Source: Daucus carota subsp. sativus (Eukaryota > Streptophyta > Magnoliopsida > Apiales > Apiaceae). From it: a stretch of 64,000 nt of DNA. The first letter of the stretch is position 1, and each line of letters opens with the position of its first letter. The notes beneath the pieces were generated by a model. That model ran no database searches. It saw only the letters and a list, made by a program, of their open reading frames with translations, and was not told the origin of the DNA. A program made the position numbers and the translations under genes. This document shows, in pieces, positions 62,468 to 64,000 of the stretch. Location: NCBI RefSeq assembly GCF_001625215.2, contig NC_030381.2, positions 44,700,689 through 44,764,688 on the forward strand, in the 5' to 3' direction.

Positions 62468-63706
62468 TTACATGTGGTTCTCAGCATGGTGAGGGACATC
62501 TTCCATCCATGATACTTCCTCGTTTAACTGTAGTGCTTGCCTGGCCATGTTGTGAGCCGGGTAATTGTGCTTTCGACTAGTGTGTGAGACTCTCGTGTCT
62601 GGAAAATTTGAAAATAGTCTTCTTATATCAGCAATGAGAATCCCCATTTCATTGTGATACACCACCTCTTCATTGTTTACAGCCTGGACCACAGATAAGG
62701 AATCACTTAAAATTCTTTTTGGTGTCAACCCACTAAATTGAGTCCACTGTAATCCCACCAGTAGAGATAACGCCTCGGCGTGTAATACTGATAAAGCACC
62801 CTCTAGAGGCTTTGAAAGGGCTGCTAGACTCCTTTTGTTTTGTGTGACAATAACAGCTCCCAAGCCTACCTTCTGTGAGAAAGTGGATATTGCCGCATCT
62901 ACAAACAGATCTAGATCCTGAGTCTCTATCCCAACCTGATTCGCATGCGAATTATCTCTGCCAATCTGCCCTGCAATTGAGTTCTCTCTGCTCTTTTGTG
63001 CTCCACTTTCTTGCTCATGTGCCATCTTTATTTCATCATAGTACAAGGTTAACCAATTTTTCAGTTGTTGTGGATTTCTTTGTTGTTGACCATGAGTCCT
63101 CTTGTTTCTTTCTATCCATAGGCCCCATGCTGTGATAAGCATCCTAGCAAATTCTTCCTTTTCTAGTAGTTCAGAGGCGTATAATAACACCCCTCTGAAG
63201 GAGATTTCTTCCTTGTGACCTACTAAGAAAGGGTAATCCATTGTTTCCCACAAACTCTGAGAGAAAAGGCACCAAAACACGGCGTGTGCGTTAGAATCTT
63301 CTCCGAAACCACATATTGGACAACTGCTATGAGAAGATACATTTCTACGGTATATGCCTTTCCATGTGGGTAGTATCTCATGATAACCCCTCCACGCGAA
63401 TAATAGTATCTTCCTTGGAATTTTAACTGCCCAGAATGCTTTCCACCATTTTGAAACTACATCAGACGATGATGAGTCGCCTGATTTACTATTTGAGATC
63501 GCCATCATATATCCACTCTTGACCGAATAGTTACCATTCCTGCTATAGTGCCAAAACCATGAGTCTGGATGATCGAAAGGACTTAGCGGGATTGATAAAA
63601 TAAGCTCGGAATCTGGAGTTAGAAAAAGTTGTTGAATAAGTTCGCTATTCCACATCCCTGGTTGTTGGATAAACTCAGTAACTTTCATATTTTCATTCAA
63701 TCCTTG
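62468..63706 (-). CDS. LINE ORF2 C-terminal part: zf-RVT and RNase H domains
   Basis: An open frame of about 412 codons, entering from the LINE's truncated 5' end and ending in a normal stop. The first third has the zf-RVT region: WFWHYSRNGNYSVKSGYMMA, AFWAVKIPRKILLFAWR, and a Cys-His cluster CPICGFGEDSNAHAVFWC. The last third is RNase H-like (RVT_3): LFVDAAIS, LHAEALSLLVGL, ILSDSLSVVQAV and NYPAHNMARQAL supply the acidic positions, the last Asp being replaced. The fingers/palm of the reverse transcriptase and the endonuclease are absent, so it is not autonomous. The absence of stops suggests a fairly young insertion. The frame uses no true ATG start; the first ATG is a few codons in. Confidence 0.88.
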   Translation of the reverse strand, partial: QGLNENMKVTEFIQQPGMWNSELIQQLFLTPDSELILSIPLSPFDHPDSWFWHYSRNGNYSVKSGYMMAISNSKSGDSSSSDVVSKWWKAFWAVKIPRKILLFAWRGYHEILPTWKGIYRRNVSSHSSCPICGFGEDSNAHAVFWCLFSQSLWETMDYPFLVGHKEEISFRGVLLYASELLEKEEFARMLITAWGLWIERNKRTHGQQQRNPQQLKNWLTLYYDEIKMAHEQESGAQKSRENSIAGQIGRDNSHANQVGIETQDLDLFVDAAISTFSQKVGLGAVIVTQNKRSLAALSKPLEGALSVLHAEALSLLVGLQWTQFSGLTPKRILSDSLSVVQAVNNEEVVYHNEMGILIADIRRLFSNFPDTRVSHTSRKHNYPAHNMARQALQLNEEVSWMEDVPHHAENHM

Positions 63707-63731
63707 GGTTTAGGAGCCTCTTGGAGATGCT

Positions 63732-63822
63732 TAAACTTCTTAAAAATACTTCTTCACTTTTTACACAAACAACTTCGAACTTTTCAAACCAGAAACCAGT
63801 CTTAAATGCCTGGCCAAACACC
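63732..63822. mobile_element. Right half of the split hAT-like MITE
   Basis: It continues the piece that stops at 58016: ACTTCTT, CACTTTTTACACAAACAACT and TGCCTGGCCAAACACC match the right half of the element at 6238. From about 63836 a second, similar right end (CGGGCTTTAAGCCCAGGCAA) follows. The remaining bases to 64000 show nothing recognisable. Confidence 0.75.
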
Positions 63823-64000
63823 ACTTAGATTTTTGAGTTTAAACCGGGCTTTAAGCCCAGGCAAACAACTGATGGTCATACAATTCAGGTTGTGTGCACA
63901 TTATATCATAACTCATACTCTAAGTTAGATTTCCATCTGCTCGCACCTATATTTAAACTGCTCGCGCTTAATTTAATGGATTCTGTCCTTTTGAAGACTT

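Larger units (their letters stand above)
58368..63707 (-). mobile_element. L1-type LINE insertion with captured or duplicated sequence
   Basis: Read on the minus strand, it starts at 63707 inside the polymerase ORF (5' truncated) and ends in a poly(A) tail of about 28 nt, seen as poly(T) at 58368-58395. It is flanked by an exact 15-bp duplication, GTTTAGGAGCCTCTT, at 58353-58367 and 63708-63722. Target duplication plus poly(A) is diagnostic of target-primed reverse transcription. The 3' part is abnormally long, about 4 kb beyond the ORF stop, and holds a boron-transporter fragment, a second LINE fragment, a foldback element and a duplicated segment. Confidence 0.8.
58017..63731. mobile_element. 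Harbinger/Tourist-like MITE interrupted by a LINE
   Basis: It begins TAGCATCTCCAATAGTCTCC and ends GGAGCCTCTTGGAGATGCT, inverted counterparts. It is flanked by TAA at 58014-58016 and 63732-63734, the target duplication expected of PIF/Harbinger elements. Without the LINE and one copy of its target duplication the MITE would be about 360 bp (58017-58367 plus 63723-63731). It is inserted in the hAT-like MITE described above. Confidence 0.75.

Overview
This is nuclear DNA from a plant, almost certainly a eudicot. It carries split plant genes with GT-AG introns, a plant class III peroxidase, AT-rich intergenic DNA, and many plant transposable elements (Stowaway, hAT-like and Harbinger-like MITEs, a Helitron, L1 and RTE LINEs, a Ty3/gypsy relic). 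I cannot name the species from sequence alone. There are no operons, and nothing bacterial or viral.

Genes from left to right: the 3' part of a 40S ribosomal protein S6 gene (+); a class III peroxidase closest to Arabidopsis PRX17 (-); a 15-exon NSUN2/TRM4B tRNA m5C methyltransferase (+, 9.3-22.2 kb); a two-exon RABA4-type Rab GTPase (-); a tandem pair of eight-exon ABCG half-transporters (+, 40.6-48.9 kb); a hAT/DUF659 transposase-like gene without its N-terminal DNA-binding region (+, 52.4-54.5 kb); and an intronless ribonucleotide reductase small subunit (-, 56.3-57.3 kb). From memory, PRX17, TRM4B and RABA4E also lie close together on Arabidopsis chromosome 2, so 3-25 kb looks like conserved microsynteny.

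The space between genes is mostly mobile DNA. A candidate 8-kb Helitron fills 28.1-36.1 kb. It contains two internal arrays: six copies of a unit of about 245 bp, and then about six copies of a 750-930 bp unit, most of which end in the Helitron 3' hairpin. The right end (57.9-63.8 kb) is a three-layer nest: a hAT-like MITE split by a Harbinger-like MITE (TSD TAA), itself split by an L1-type LINE with a 15-bp target duplication and a poly(A) tail. Between the LINE's RNase H frame and its tail lie a frameshifted, intron-containing boron-transporter fragment, a second LINE endonuclease fragment and two copies of a 0.43-kb segment.

The host genes are mainly housekeeping or cell-wall/membrane functions: translation, tRNA modification, dNTP synthesis, vesicle traffic, apoplastic oxidation and lipid export. 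They do not form one pathway. I found no obviously new multi-gene system. The most unusual structures are the Helitron arrays and the LINE/boron-transporter nest.
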